Shown here: positions 36,114 through 45,621 of the stretch, in pieces
How the letters are laid out: every line of letters begins with the position of its first letter
Numbering within the stretch: the first letter of the stretch is position 1
Source: an uncultured Erysipelotrichaceae bacterium
GTDB taxonomy: Bacteria > Bacillota_I > Bacilli_A > Erysipelotrichales > Erysipelotrichaceae
NCBI GenBank assembly: GCA_944325685.1
Contig: CALVBC010000001.1
Coordinates: 1-48,327, forward strand
DNA length: 48,327 nucleotides
Direction: 5' to 3'
Notes under the pieces: model-generated
What the model saw: only the letters and a program-made list of their open reading frames with translations
Told to the model about the DNA's origin: nothing
Database searches by the model: none
Translations under genes and position numbers: made by a program

Positions 36114-38766
36114 CATATCCAAAGAAGAAGCCACATCTGGCATCAATAAAGATCATTATCTCAAATTCGGCAACCAATTAGGGCAAGCAGACGCTAATGA
36201 TTGGAAAATACCAGCTTCACTGGAAGATATAGCTAAGAGCAGCATCAACTCCTGGACCAAATCCGCTCGCCCTCATACAGGCATCGTAAATAACGAGCTG
36301 GCTAGCGGCTATCCGATCTTGACTAAAGAAAAAAATGCCAATTTAGGAGAATACATCGACGGTTCATATAAAATTTCAGCAAAGACAGGCGAAGAATCGC
36401 TAGCCTATCTTTTTTCACCATACATAACACACGAAGGCAAAGAAATCAACAGTGATGTTAAAGGGCTACTGACAATCGACGATAACGGTTACTACCATTT
36501 CGACAGTAAAAACACTTTTGCCAAATTTGACGATGACACCGATAGTTTTACTTTGTATGATACCTCATCAAGCGAAACAGGCAGTAAGAACTGTCAGTTC
36601 TTCCCTTTTAATGGTATCGACGACCTGTTCAATATCGAAAATGGCACATTGAAAATTCGTGAAGATATCAATCTTCAAGGAAAAACCGATTTCAATCATT
36701 TCTTCGGCATGACGATGACTACGAAATTTATCCAGCCTGAAAACGGTACCTCTTACAACGATAAACCAATAACCTATAACTTCTCCGGTGATGATGATGT
36801 CTGGATCTTTATCGATGATGTACTTGTAGCTGATCTTGGTGGTGTCCATGATGCTTTAAGCGTTGAGATAAACTTTCAAAGCGGTGAAGTCATCGTTTAT
36901 AACGATGTCGATCAAAATAATGAATATGATAATAATGATGGTGAACCTTATGATAAAAGTACTCTAAAAGAAATATTTAAACTTAATGGAAATACATTTG
37001 AAAATAACACTTATCATACCCTGAAATTCTTTTATCTTGAAAGAGGAGGCAACGAATCAAACCTGAGCTTGCGTTTTAATCTCATCCCGGTACCCGAAAG
37101 TGAGATCACTAAGGTCGACCAGGAAGGTAATCCGATAGCGGGTGTCGGTTTTGCGTTATATGGAGCTGATGAGAATTATCTATACGATAAGAATATTCCA
37201 ATTTGGGAAGGATCATCCGATGAAAACGGCAGTATCATCATAACCGACGAAAAAACAGGAAGACCAATCACCTTTGCTGATCTTCATAATAATAAGAATA
37301 CTGAATATGATTATTATGTTCTGGTTGAAAAAGATAAACCTGAAGGTTACAGCGGTATAGGAGAGCATCACATAAAATACGAAGTTAAATCAGGCGTAGT
37401 ATTTTCTGATGACCATTTCGAAACTTCTTCATATGCTCAGCCAAGGGTCACTACCAGTCTTAATGACACTATATATGATTATTACAATAATAGTAGTACA
37501 CTTTATACATTTAATGGAAATGGTGAATTGCCGACTGTCCATGCCCTCGTATTCAAAAAAGTTGGTGAAGGTGAAATATGGGTACCGGTAACAGGCAATG
37601 TTATAGATGGTTGGAAAGTATGGAACGGAAATGATGACGATACCATAACAGCAGCTATCAAAGACAATGATGAAAATAACACCTTTATTCCGACTACTGA
37701 TGGAATGCAGGTCACGATCGAAAATCTACCCGGTGATGTTACTGAATACTACTGGTATCTTAAAGAAACCGGTAATGATAGTACTGAAGCCAAATATACG
37801 ATAGCTTATTATTATGAACAAGACGGAGAACAAGACGGAGCAACTATCACGAGAATCTACGATGGAGACCTCGATCGTGTCTTCTCTACACATGTCATCG
37901 TTTCCAATACCAAGAACTACCTGGCAGTCGAAAAAGTAGATGAAGATGGTGAACCGCTTAACGATGTGTCCTTTGCACTTTATAAAAAAGAAAATGGTAT
38001 CGAAGATGCTATTGGCACTGGTAATAAAGTAGACTATGAAAAACTCGAAGATCTGGATCCATATGATTCCGGTACGACAGCTAAATTAAGTCGAGAAAAC
38101 GGTCAGAAATTGAATGGTGAAGGGCTTATTGTATTCCCTTCAGAGGGCAAGATATTAGAAAAAGGTACATATTATCTCATCGAAACAAAAACACTTGATG
38201 GATATGTACGCAATGACATTGCCACAAAGATCATTGTAAGTGATGAAGGTGTGTTTGCAGATGCCGGAGTAGAAAACGATGGGATCAAAACGAGAGTTGC
38301 CGTCGGCAGCATCTTGAAGAGTATGCTCAGGTTCGTTGATGATAAAGGTATCGATACGACATTAAGCAATATCAAGGTCCAATTGACAAATCTAAATGAT
38401 AACAATAACGCATGGAGTGATGATGCTCCTACGGTCCACCTTAAATACAACAACAATCGTAATGAAGATGAGTGGGGCCTTGAATTTGATGGCTATCAAA
38501 ACGATATGGATGCTCTGGTCAGCGATACCGGCATTAACAAGCTGATCATCCGTCAATGTACCAAACACAAAAATGAAAAAGGTAACTATACTGACCTCAA
38601 TGATAGTGATATAAGCAATCTCTATTCAACGCTTACCTATGTCATATATACAAATGATAAGGTCGATAATACCGATGGCGGTAATGGATCACAAAAACCG
38701 GAATCGCCCTCAACAGATAATGATCCGGATAAAGATCGTCCGATAAATGATCATGATGAATTGACC

Positions 38767-38859
38767 TGTGCCGAGAAATACGGGGATGGTTATATCTGGT
38801 CAGATGAATATAACGCCTGTATCCCCGGGGTAATAGTCATCGTTGATACAAGCGCCAGA
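38767..38859 (+). other. C-terminal two-cysteine module of the adhesin
   Basis: The last 31 codons, from Cys to the terminal Arg, aligned without gaps to the end of the LRR protein (15662-15754). YIWSDE, ACI and VDTSAR match YIYSDE, ACI and PDTSAK. Confidence 0.7.
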
Positions 38860-38889
38860 TAATGATCGACTATAGCTTATAATGTAGGT

Positions 38890-40077
38890 ATGATTACATA
38901 TAAGAGAACTCTGTATGCTTGTTATGTCGGTTATATTACCCAGGCGATCGTCAACAATCTGCCACCGCTTCTCTTTATGACTTTCACCTTACAGTTTGAT
39001 ATAAGTCTTGGCATGATCGGGTTTTTGATCGCGATCAATTTCATCACGCAGATCATCACCGATGCCATAACTGCCCGTTTCGTTGATCGGACCGGCTATA
39101 AGATACCGATGATCATGGCAGATGTCTTTTCGGTAAGTGGGCTTATTTCATTCAGTATGTTGCCTTTTATCATCGAGCCTTTTATCGGTCTTGCCTTATC
39201 GATGATCTTATGTGCGATCGGAGGAGGACTTTGTGAAGTGTTAGTCAGTCCGATCGTAGAATCACTTCCCCTAAAAAACAAGGTCAATGCGATAAATTTC
39301 TTGCATTCCTTTTACTCTTGGGGCCAAGCTTTTGTGATCCTCTCTTCATCGATCTTCTTTATGGTCTTTGGCTTAGATATCTGGTATTACTTACCAGCTC
39401 TATTTGCCCTTATCCCGCTTATCGATGCCCTATTATTTATAGGAGCACCGATGTATTCATTAATAAGCGAAAAAGAAGAAACACATGAAGATGTGCTTAA
39501 AAGTGATGTTTTTAAGACCTTTATCGTCATCATGGCTTGTGCTGGCGCTAGTGAGATCACGATATCACAATGGTCATCACTATTCGTTGAAGAAGCTTTA
39601 GGCGTATCAAAGACGATAGGTGACTTATTAGGTCCGATGTCCTTTGCCCTATGTATGGGCCTTACAAGGCTATACTTTGGCTTTAAAGGCGAAAAGATCA
39701 AACTAGAAAAGGGATTACTTATATCAAGTATCTTAACGATCATCGGTTATCTCTTAGTCGTCTTAAGCCCGATACCTTTATTATCGCTACTTGGTTGTGG
39801 TCTAAGTGGCTTAGCTGTTGGCCTCATGTGGCCGGGCACTTTTTCACTTGTCGCCGGATCCTTCCCCAAAGGCGGCGCCGGTGCATTTGCCTATCTGGCT
39901 CTGGCCGGTGATATCGGCTGTACTCTCGGTCCTTTTATGACAGGACAGATCGCTGGTCTATTAGCCATCGATCAAAATATCAGCTTACGTCTAGGCATCG
40001 GTTTTGGGATCATCTTTCCTCTTATCATGTGTTTGTCCCTTTTAAAAAAGAAACTAGCTATGATCAAAGCTTGCTAA
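38890..40077 (+). CDS. MFS transporter
   Basis: A 395-residue major facilitator with about twelve membrane helices. Segments such as ARFVDRTGYKIPM (the loop 2-3 basic motif), AIGGGLCEVLVSP and NFLHSFYSWGQAF resemble sugar-type MFS members of the FucP-like group. The substrate is unknown. No Shine-Dalgarno is visible; TATAAT (38878-38883) is exactly 6 nt before the ATG. Its last 24 nt overlap the 3' end of the convergent YjbR-like gene. Confidence 0.82.
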   Translation: MITYKRTLYACYVGYITQAIVNNLPPLLFMTFTLQFDISLGMIGFLIAINFITQIITDAITARFVDRTGYKIPMIMADVFSVSGLISFSMLPFIIEPFIGLALSMILCAIGGGLCEVLVSPIVESLPLKNKVNAINFLHSFYSWGQAFVILSSSIFFMVFGLDIWYYLPALFALIPLIDALLFIGAPMYSLISEKEETHEDVLKSDVFKTFIVIMACAGASEITISQWSSLFVEEALGVSKTIGDLLGPMSFALCMGLTRLYFGFKGEKIKLEKGLLISSILTIIGYLLVVLSPIPLLSLLGCGLSGLAVGLMWPGTFSLVAGSFPKGGAGAFAYLALAGDIGCTLGPFMTGQIAGLLAIDQNISLRLGIGFGIIFPLIMCLSLLKKKLAMIKAC

Positions 40078-41055
40078 TTTCGCTTCTAATTCCTTACTGA
40101 TTCTTCTTATCGATCTCACTGATGTCACACCTAAGCTTTTGATCACATCGAAGCTAAAGGCACCTTTTGGATATTTATGTACCTTCTTTAATACCATTTC
40201 CCTATCGCTTATATCGATGACCTTATAGGCATACATGATGGCACTTATTGGTGCCCCGATATAAAGATAAGCCATATCCCCTTTATTTATCCCTTTGCGC
40301 TTATGCCAGGTGATGATATCACTATCATCACAATAGCTTTCAACATCGAAGAATTTATTACTGGATGGGATGAGCCAAGCTGATGATATATACTCAAAGA
40401 AGCTGTGACTGATATCGACTAAAGCCATGATCACTTCATCATCGACTGTATCATCAAGCCTTATTGTCAGCCAATGCTTTTTATTCATATGATAAGCCCT
40501 ATGATAACCATCATTTTCTAATAGTCCTTCGATCATATCCTCATTCAGTTTGACATTGATCACATCGACTTCTTCATCTTTTTTGATGCCAAGCTTTTGA
40601 TAGCTTATATTCATGATGATGGCATACCACTTATTCGACCTTGGATCTTTAAAGACCCCGGTATCCTTATTCGCCTTATCATCAAACATGAATATAGGTT
40701 CATCATTAAATTCCTTATAGATCATACTAGCGATGCGATCAGCTTGCCTTGAACTAAAATAGGTCTTATCAAAACACTTATCCTTGATATCTTCTAATAG
40801 GCTTATATAAGCATTTCTGACCTGCGTCACAAAAGAGCCCGTCTGTGTACTTACATTTATAGCTGTATATTCTTCATCAAGATCTAATTCGATGACTTTA
40901 GCTTGTATATCATCTTCTTTTATCTTTATGATCACTTTAAAGCCATCTAAGAATTCCTTTTGATAGATAAGTGTCTCATCACCATTAAAACCATAAGCTA
41001 GTAGCTTACGCCTATTAGGGATGCACTTTTTAAATACCTCTTTGATGATATCCAT
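40054..41055 (-). CDS. MmcQ/YjbR protein with PUA/EVE-like C-terminal domain
   Basis: A 333-residue protein. Residues about 110-230 carry the MmcQ/YjbR (CyaY-like) fold, including RSNKWYAIIMNISYQKLGI, VDVINVKL and YHMNKKHWLTIRLDD. The C-terminal 110 residues (SSAWLIPSSNKFFDVESYC; DMAYLYIGAPISAIMYAYKV) resemble an EVE/PUA-like domain that may bind modified nucleotides. The N-terminal 100 residues look like a second, diverged YjbR-related unit. The function of this family is unknown. It is the third gene of the LysR-PHP operon, 2 nt after the PHP gene. Confidence 0.7.
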   Translation of the reverse strand: MDIIKEVFKKCIPNRRKLLAYGFNGDETLIYQKEFLDGFKVIIKIKEDDIQAKVIELDLDEEYTAINVSTQTGSFVTQVRNAYISLLEDIKDKCFDKTYFSSRQADRIASMIYKEFNDEPIFMFDDKANKDTGVFKDPRSNKWYAIIMNISYQKLGIKKDEEVDVINVKLNEDMIEGLLENDGYHRAYHMNKKHWLTIRLDDTVDDEVIMALVDISHSFFEYISSAWLIPSSNKFFDVESYCDDSDIITWHKRKGINKGDMAYLYIGAPISAIMYAYKVIDISDREMVLKKVHKYPKGAFSFDVIKSLGVTSVRSIRRISKELEAKLASFDHS

Positions 41056-41057
41056 AT

Positions 41058-41885
41058 TTAAAGCGCATGAAAGCTTGGCACAAGCTTATCAAATGTACAG
41101 AATTCCTTATAGCCAAGGCTTTTTAATAGTTCCTTGTCTTCTTTGATGCCGTTTGTTAGTTGTACTGGACGATGAGAGTCACTACCTAAAGTGATGATCT
41201 TACCACCAAGGTCTTTATATAGCTTCAAGATGCCAAGTGATGGTGTTGGCCCTTTTAGACCATAGCGATGCCATGAGGTATTTAGTTCAATACCTTTATC
41301 ATCTTTGATCACGATTTTTAGGATACTGGCGATGATATCTTCGACCTTTTCAAAAGCTAACTCATCGGGTTTATCAAAGCGGCGCATGAGGTCTATATGA
41401 GCTAAGACACTATAGTCCTTATAGTTTTTGACGATATCGTATAACTCATTGAAATAGACCATATTGTAAGTGAGCTGATCTTTGCCCTCTTTGAATCCTG
41501 GTGTATGACATTCGATATCATCTACTTGATGGATCGATAGTAAGATAAAGTCTAATGGGTACTTGCTTACTAATATTTGATATTTATCTAGTGTATGCAT
41601 CTGGACACCAAACTCTAAGCCCTTCTTTAAGCTTATCTTATCCTTATACTTCTCTTTAAAGTTCTCTAAAGTCTTAAAGTAGCTATCATGATCCACATTC
41701 AACATGGTGCTTCCATCTCTTTTAACGATCGGCATTTCCCCATGATCGACCTTGATCCCATAGTCGACATGCTCAGTAAAGCATAATTCATCAACACCTA
41801 AGCCTATCGCATCTTTGATCACATCTTCCATCTCATATACGGAATCATCACTGAAACTTGAGTGTACATGGTAATCACAAAACAT
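41058..41885 (-). CDS. PHP-domain histidinol-phosphatase (HisJ/HisK family)
   Basis: A 275-residue metal-dependent phosphatase of the PHP superfamily. DYHVHSSFSDDS at residues 4-15 supplies the first His pair and Asp, LCFTEHVDYG follows, and ILLSIHQVD, VLAHIDLMRR and TLGSDSHRP supply the other metal ligands. Family members hydrolyse L-histidinol phosphate. No other his genes are present here, so it may act on another phosphate ester. It lies 3 nt after the LysR gene and has AAGGTGAG as its ribosome site. Confidence 0.85.
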   Translation of the reverse strand: MFCDYHVHSSFSDDSVYEMEDVIKDAIGLGVDELCFTEHVDYGIKVDHGEMPIVKRDGSTMLNVDHDSYFKTLENFKEKYKDKISLKKGLEFGVQMHTLDKYQILVSKYPLDFILLSIHQVDDIECHTPGFKEGKDQLTYNMVYFNELYDIVKNYKDYSVLAHIDLMRRFDKPDELAFEKVEDIIASILKIVIKDDKGIELNTSWHRYGLKGPTPSLGILKLYKDLGGKIITLGSDSHRPVQLTNGIKEDKELLKSLGYKEFCTFDKLVPSFHAL

Positions 41886-41888
41886 ATC

Positions 41889-42791
41889 TCACCTTTTGAT
41901 CCTTTCTAATAAGTACTCTTTAAAGACCTGGATCGCTTCATTATGGTCTTTTTCTTTGTAGATAAAATACAGTTGTCTTTCGATCTTCGGGACTAAAGAT
42001 AAAGCTACGATATCATCCTTGTCTTTGAAGTGATCATAAGTGTCCCTTGTCACAAAGGCATAAGCGAGATCAAACTTGGCGATCTGATGACAGATATCAC
42101 CTTGTGAACTATGACCGATGATCTTAGGATGGATATCATGATCCTTTAGATAGCCATCCACTGCGCTAAAGATATTCGATCCTTTCGATATATGCATGAG
42201 TAGTTCACCATCAAGCTCTTCAAATCTGACCACCTCTTTTTTCGCTAAAGGGCTATTCTTATTGGCTAGTAAGACAAGATCAGATGTCCCGATCTCTAAG
42301 ATCGCAAGCTGCTTTTTAAGGTCGATAAGATCCCTGTCATCAAGGTCATAAGCTCCGGTGACGATCGCCGCATCGAGCTTATCATCTAAGACATCTTTGA
42401 TGAGCTTGACTGAGCCATCGACGGTGATATCGGTCTCTACCTTAGGATATGACTTATAAAAGCCATCTAAGATCGAACCGATATCATTATAACCAAACAT
42501 CCAATAAAGCCCTAAGGAAAATGAGCCATACATATCCTTAGAGAAGATCGCATCAAGGGTGTCCTTATAGCTAGTGATCGTCTTATTGACAAAGTCTAAA
42601 AAGATCTTGCCCTCTTTAGTAAGGGTCACGCCTTTCTTTGACCTTTCAAAAAAAGTAGCCCCTACTTCTTTCTCTAATTCCTTGATCTGGATCGACAATG
42701 TAGGTTGTGTTATAAACAAGCGTTCACTGGCTTTAGTGAAATTGCCTACTTCGGCTAAAACTTTAAAATATCGTAACTGGGCTAGGTTCAT
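41889..42791 (-). CDS. LysR-family transcriptional regulator
   Basis: A 300-residue regulator. The N-terminal winged helix runs MNLAQLRYFKVLAEVGNFTK, ASERLFITQPTLSIQIKELE and FFERSKKGVTLTKEG, and the periplasmic-binding-like effector domain covers about 90-290. The ATG at 42791 is chosen because the family starts there; longer upstream codons are A/T-rich spacer. TATAAT (42803-42798 on the minus strand) lies 6 nt before this ATG and there is no Shine-Dalgarno. It is divergent from the FAD oxidoreductase gene and probably controls it. Confidence 0.92.
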   Translation of the reverse strand: MNLAQLRYFKVLAEVGNFTKASERLFITQPTLSIQIKELEKEVGATFFERSKKGVTLTKEGKIFLDFVNKTITSYKDTLDAIFSKDMYGSFSLGLYWMFGYNDIGSILDGFYKSYPKVETDITVDGSVKLIKDVLDDKLDAAIVTGAYDLDDRDLIDLKKQLAILEIGTSDLVLLANKNSPLAKKEVVRFEELDGELLMHISKGSNIFSAVDGYLKDHDIHPKIIGHSSQGDICHQIAKFDLAYAFVTRDTYDHFKDKDDIVALSLVPKIERQLYFIYKEKDHNEAIQVFKEYLLERIKR

Positions 42792-42859
42792 GATACTATT
42801 ATAGATTTTTTCTATTATAACTATCAATATTATCAATTATCTTTATCGTGATATTTGTT

Positions 42860-42865
42860 TATAAT
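42860..42865 (+). promoter_or_regulatory. -10 element of the FAD oxidoreductase operon
   Basis: A perfect TATAAT 23 nt before the start codon. The A/T-rich stretch to its left (about 42818-42845) contains repeated TATCAAT units where LysR may bind. The -35 is not convincing. Confidence 0.5.
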
Positions 42866-42888
42866 TTAACTATACGAGGAGGATAGAT

Positions 42889-44139
42889 ATGCAAACACTA
42901 CATTATGATGTCGTTGTCGTTGGTGGTGGAGCAGCTGGCGTTGCCGCTGCCCTTGCCAGCAGTCGAAATGGCACCAAGACCCTATTAGTTGAACGCAATG
43001 CCTCTTTTGGTGGGGAAGCGACCAACTCTTGGGTCAGTGCTTTCTGTGGCTTTTACACCAAAGGAGAAAAGCCTGAACAGTGCGTCTATGGGATCGGTGA
43101 AGAGGTCTTAGCCAAGATGCGTGAATATGGTGAAGACACTGACTATGTCATCAATCCAAGCACCAAAAACGCTTCGATCCGCTTCCATCCTGAAGTCGTC
43201 AAAGTCGTCTTAGATGATATCCTAAGCGCATCGGATGTCGACTATCGCTTGTGTACGACTATGATCGATACCAAGGTAGAAGATAATAAGCTAGTATCGA
43301 TCATCATCATGGACGATGAAGACAAATACGAAGTATACGCTGATGCCTTTGTGGACTGTACTGGTGATGCCAATATGATCCACATGTGCGGTCTAAAGAC
43401 GATGTGGGGCGATGAAGATGGCTCCATCCAACAATCATCGCTATCTTGTCTTGTGACTGGTGTACCAAAAGAAGAGATCAAGATCGACACTTTAGAAGCT
43501 GCCATCAAAAAAGGCAAGGAAGAAGGGATCAAGGACCTTCACAAGGAAAGAGGGATGATCATCAAGGTCAGAAATGAAGACTATGGTTATCTCACGATCC
43601 CAAGTGTCACCCCTAAAGACTTAAGTGGTGAAGAGCTGACTAAAGATCACATCGCGCTAAGAAAACAAGCCCTAGCCTATACTAAAGCCATCAGCACTTA
43701 TGGTGAAGGCTTTGAAAAGATGCATCTATTAGCTACCGCCCCTTATATCGGGATCAGAGAATCAAGGCGCATGATCGGTAAGGTCATCATCAAAGGGGAA
43801 GAGATGTTAGAAGGAAAGAAGTGCGATGATGTGATCGCCAGAGCTGGTTGGCCTTGTGAGATGCATAAAGGCACTGGCGTTAAATTCACGGCGATGAAAG
43901 AAAACGATTGGTATGATATCCCGATCGGGGCTCTAGTCTCAAAGGATATCGAAAACATCTTCACAGCTGGCAGATCCATTAGTGCAGAAAGCGTGGCTCT
44001 TGCATCACTTCGCGTCATGGGGACAGGTTTTGCGACAGGCCATGCCGCTGGTATCGTCGCCAGTGTATATGCAAAAGATGGTAATTATGATACAAAGGCA
44101 GTGCAAAAGATCTTAAAGGATCAAAAAGCATTGATCTAA
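42889..44139 (+). CDS. FAD-dependent oxidoreductase (FAD_oxidored family)
   Basis: A 416-residue flavoprotein. The Rossmann motif VVVVGGGAAGVAAALASSRN is at about residues 8-27, followed by LLVERNASFGGEATNS; the C-terminal flavin motif is NIFTAGRSISAESVALASLR with GTGFATGHAAG. There is no signal peptide, so it is cytoplasmic. Substrates of this family are mostly unknown; some reduce or oxidise organic acids. It has a strong ribosome site (GAGGAGG) and lies 17 nt upstream of an anion transporter gene, so it may process what that transporter imports. LysR control is likely. Confidence 0.82.
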   Translation: MQTLHYDVVVVGGGAAGVAAALASSRNGTKTLLVERNASFGGEATNSWVSAFCGFYTKGEKPEQCVYGIGEEVLAKMREYGEDTDYVINPSTKNASIRFHPEVVKVVLDDILSASDVDYRLCTTMIDTKVEDNKLVSIIIMDDEDKYEVYADAFVDCTGDANMIHMCGLKTMWGDEDGSIQQSSLSCLVTGVPKEEIKIDTLEAAIKKGKEEGIKDLHKERGMIIKVRNEDYGYLTIPSVTPKDLSGEELTKDHIALRKQALAYTKAISTYGEGFEKMHLLATAPYIGIRESRRMIGKVIIKGEEMLEGKKCDDVIARAGWPCEMHKGTGVKFTAMKENDWYDIPIGALVSKDIENIFTAGRSISAESVALASLRVMGTGFATGHAAGIVASVYAKDGNYDTKAVQKILKDQKALI

Positions 44140-44156
44140 AATGGAAAGGATAGAAT

Positions 44157-45620
44157 ATGGAAAAAAGTAAAGACATCAAGTTTTATGTCACACTCATCAT
44201 CGCTTTGATCTTCATGTTTGGGATGAGATATGTCCCAGCACCAGAAGGTCTAAGTGCATCTGGGATGCAAGTTGTCGGTATCTTTATCGGCATCCTCATC
44301 TTATGGCTGACCGTTTCGATCGATTGGCCTTCGATCTTCTTACTAGGGGCTTTAGCCTTAGTACCAGAACTCAAATTCAGTAGTATCTTATCAGGATCAT
44401 ATGGTAACTCGACCTTCGTCTTCTTGATGTATACCTTCATCGTTACCTACGCCCTAGGTAAGACCAGTTTCATCAAGCGGATCGCTTTAGCCTTTATCAC
44501 TTCGAGCTTTGCGAAAAAAGGTCCTTGGTGGTTTGTGACATTGTACAGTGCATCGATCATCTTCATCGGTATGTTCATTTCCCCTACGGTCTTATTCTTC
44601 GTCTATCTACCGATCTTAGAAGAGATCAATAGCTTACTTGGCCTTAAAAAAGGCGATAAATTAGGCGCTTTATTAATGATGAGCACCGTCATCATGTGCG
44701 GTGTCTCCAGTGGTATGACACCGATCGCCCATGTCTTCCCACTTATCGCGATGGGTTTATATTCTGACATGTACGGTATCGCCATCGACTATGCTAGGTT
44801 CATGATCGTTGCGTTCCCGGTCGGTCTTCTCACTTTCGCTTTAACGCTTGTCACTTTCAAGCTCTTCTTAAGACCGGATATGAGTGCCTTAAAGAACTTT
44901 GACCTTAATAAGATCGGTGGTGTTGAAGGTAAGGTGGCATTATCAGAAAAGGTCATCTTAGCTGTCTTTATCTTGGTCATCGTCTTATGGGTCGTCCCAG
45001 GTTTGATCATGCTATTTATAACTAGTGGTCCGATATTTGACTTCCTTGATTGGTTTGATGGTCTAGGTACAGCCTTCCCACCACTTATCGGTGTTGTCTT
45101 ACTCTGTATCATCAGGATCGATCATAAGCCACTTCTCACGATCGGTGAAGCGATGTCAAAAGGTGTATCATGGCCTTCACTTATCATGTGTGCTGGTACT
45201 TTAGCGATCGGTAGTGCTCTAACTAATGCCGATATCGGCTTTACATCATGGTTATCAGGTACATTATCACCGATCATCTCTGGTATGTCACCGATCATCA
45301 TGGTCCTCATCTTTGCGACCTGGGCAGCTATTCAGACCAATCTTTCCTCAAATATGGTCACATCTACTCTTGTCACGACAGCTGCCCTCTCGATCACAGC
45401 CGGTATGAGCACGATCTGTATCCCTGGTGTCGTCATCATCGTCGGGATGCTGGCATCATATGCTTTCGCTACCCCACCCGCAATGCCATGTGTTGCGGTA
45501 GCTGGTAGTAGTGGTTGGACCAATACGATGCAGATGATGTTATATGGCTTTATCGCTATGATCATCGCGATCTTACTATCGACATTTGTCGGTTATCCGA
45601 TCGCCACGATGATCTTCTAA
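44157..45620 (+). CDS. SLC13/DASS-type anion transporter
   Basis: A 487-residue membrane protein with about twelve hydrophobic helices. The first half (LTVSIDWPSIFLLGALALVP; YGNSTFVFLMYTFIV) and the later PSLIMCAGTLAIGSALTNAD fit the ion-transporter superfamily that includes DASS dicarboxylate carriers, and SSNMVTSTLVTTAALSI fits the second substrate signature. It probably imports an organic anion with sodium or protons; the substrate is not known. It shares an operon with the FAD oxidoreductase and, 1 nt further on, a YczE-like protein. Confidence 0.8.
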   Translation: MEKSKDIKFYVTLIIALIFMFGMRYVPAPEGLSASGMQVVGIFIGILILWLTVSIDWPSIFLLGALALVPELKFSSILSGSYGNSTFVFLMYTFIVTYALGKTSFIKRIALAFITSSFAKKGPWWFVTLYSASIIFIGMFISPTVLFFVYLPILEEINSLLGLKKGDKLGALLMMSTVIMCGVSSGMTPIAHVFPLIAMGLYSDMYGIAIDYARFMIVAFPVGLLTFALTLVTFKLFLRPDMSALKNFDLNKIGGVEGKVALSEKVILAVFILVIVLWVVPGLIMLFITSGPIFDFLDWFDGLGTAFPPLIGVVLLCIIRIDHKPLLTIGEAMSKGVSWPSLIMCAGTLAIGSALTNADIGFTSWLSGTLSPIISGMSPIIMVLIFATWAAIQTNLSSNMVTSTLVTTAALSITAGMSTICIPGVVIIVGMLASYAFATPPAMPCVAVAGSSGWTNTMQMMLYGFIAMIIAILLSTFVGYPIATMIF

Positions 45621-45621
45621 T

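Larger units (their letters stand above)
35502..38862 (+). pseudogene. Fibro-slime/SpaA-domain surface adhesin, frameshifted at an A8 tract
   Basis: Two frames form one gene. The first part (35502 on) has a signal peptide cleaved after about residue 26, an acidic segment and SGTVINLFDYW. At AAAAAAAA (36106-36113) it shifts, and the remainder continues in the +1 frame with SGINKDHYLKFGNQL. Deleting one A gives a single 1119-residue protein. It then has a fibro-slime/PA14-like domain (SGDDDVWIFIDDVLVADLGG), two SpaA-like pilin domains (one ends YYLIETKTLDGY), a beta-rich region and the two-cysteine C-terminus ending VDTSAR. It could be switched off, phase-variable or rescued by slippage. The ribosome site is AAGGGG. 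A separate start at 36037 would lack export. Confidence 0.8.

Noticed and set aside
36106-36114. Programmed -1 frameshifting at AAAAAAAAC
   Set aside because: The heptamer-like sequence is present, but moving from the upstream to the downstream frame requires +1 (or -2), not -1. Slippage or a tract-length change fits better.
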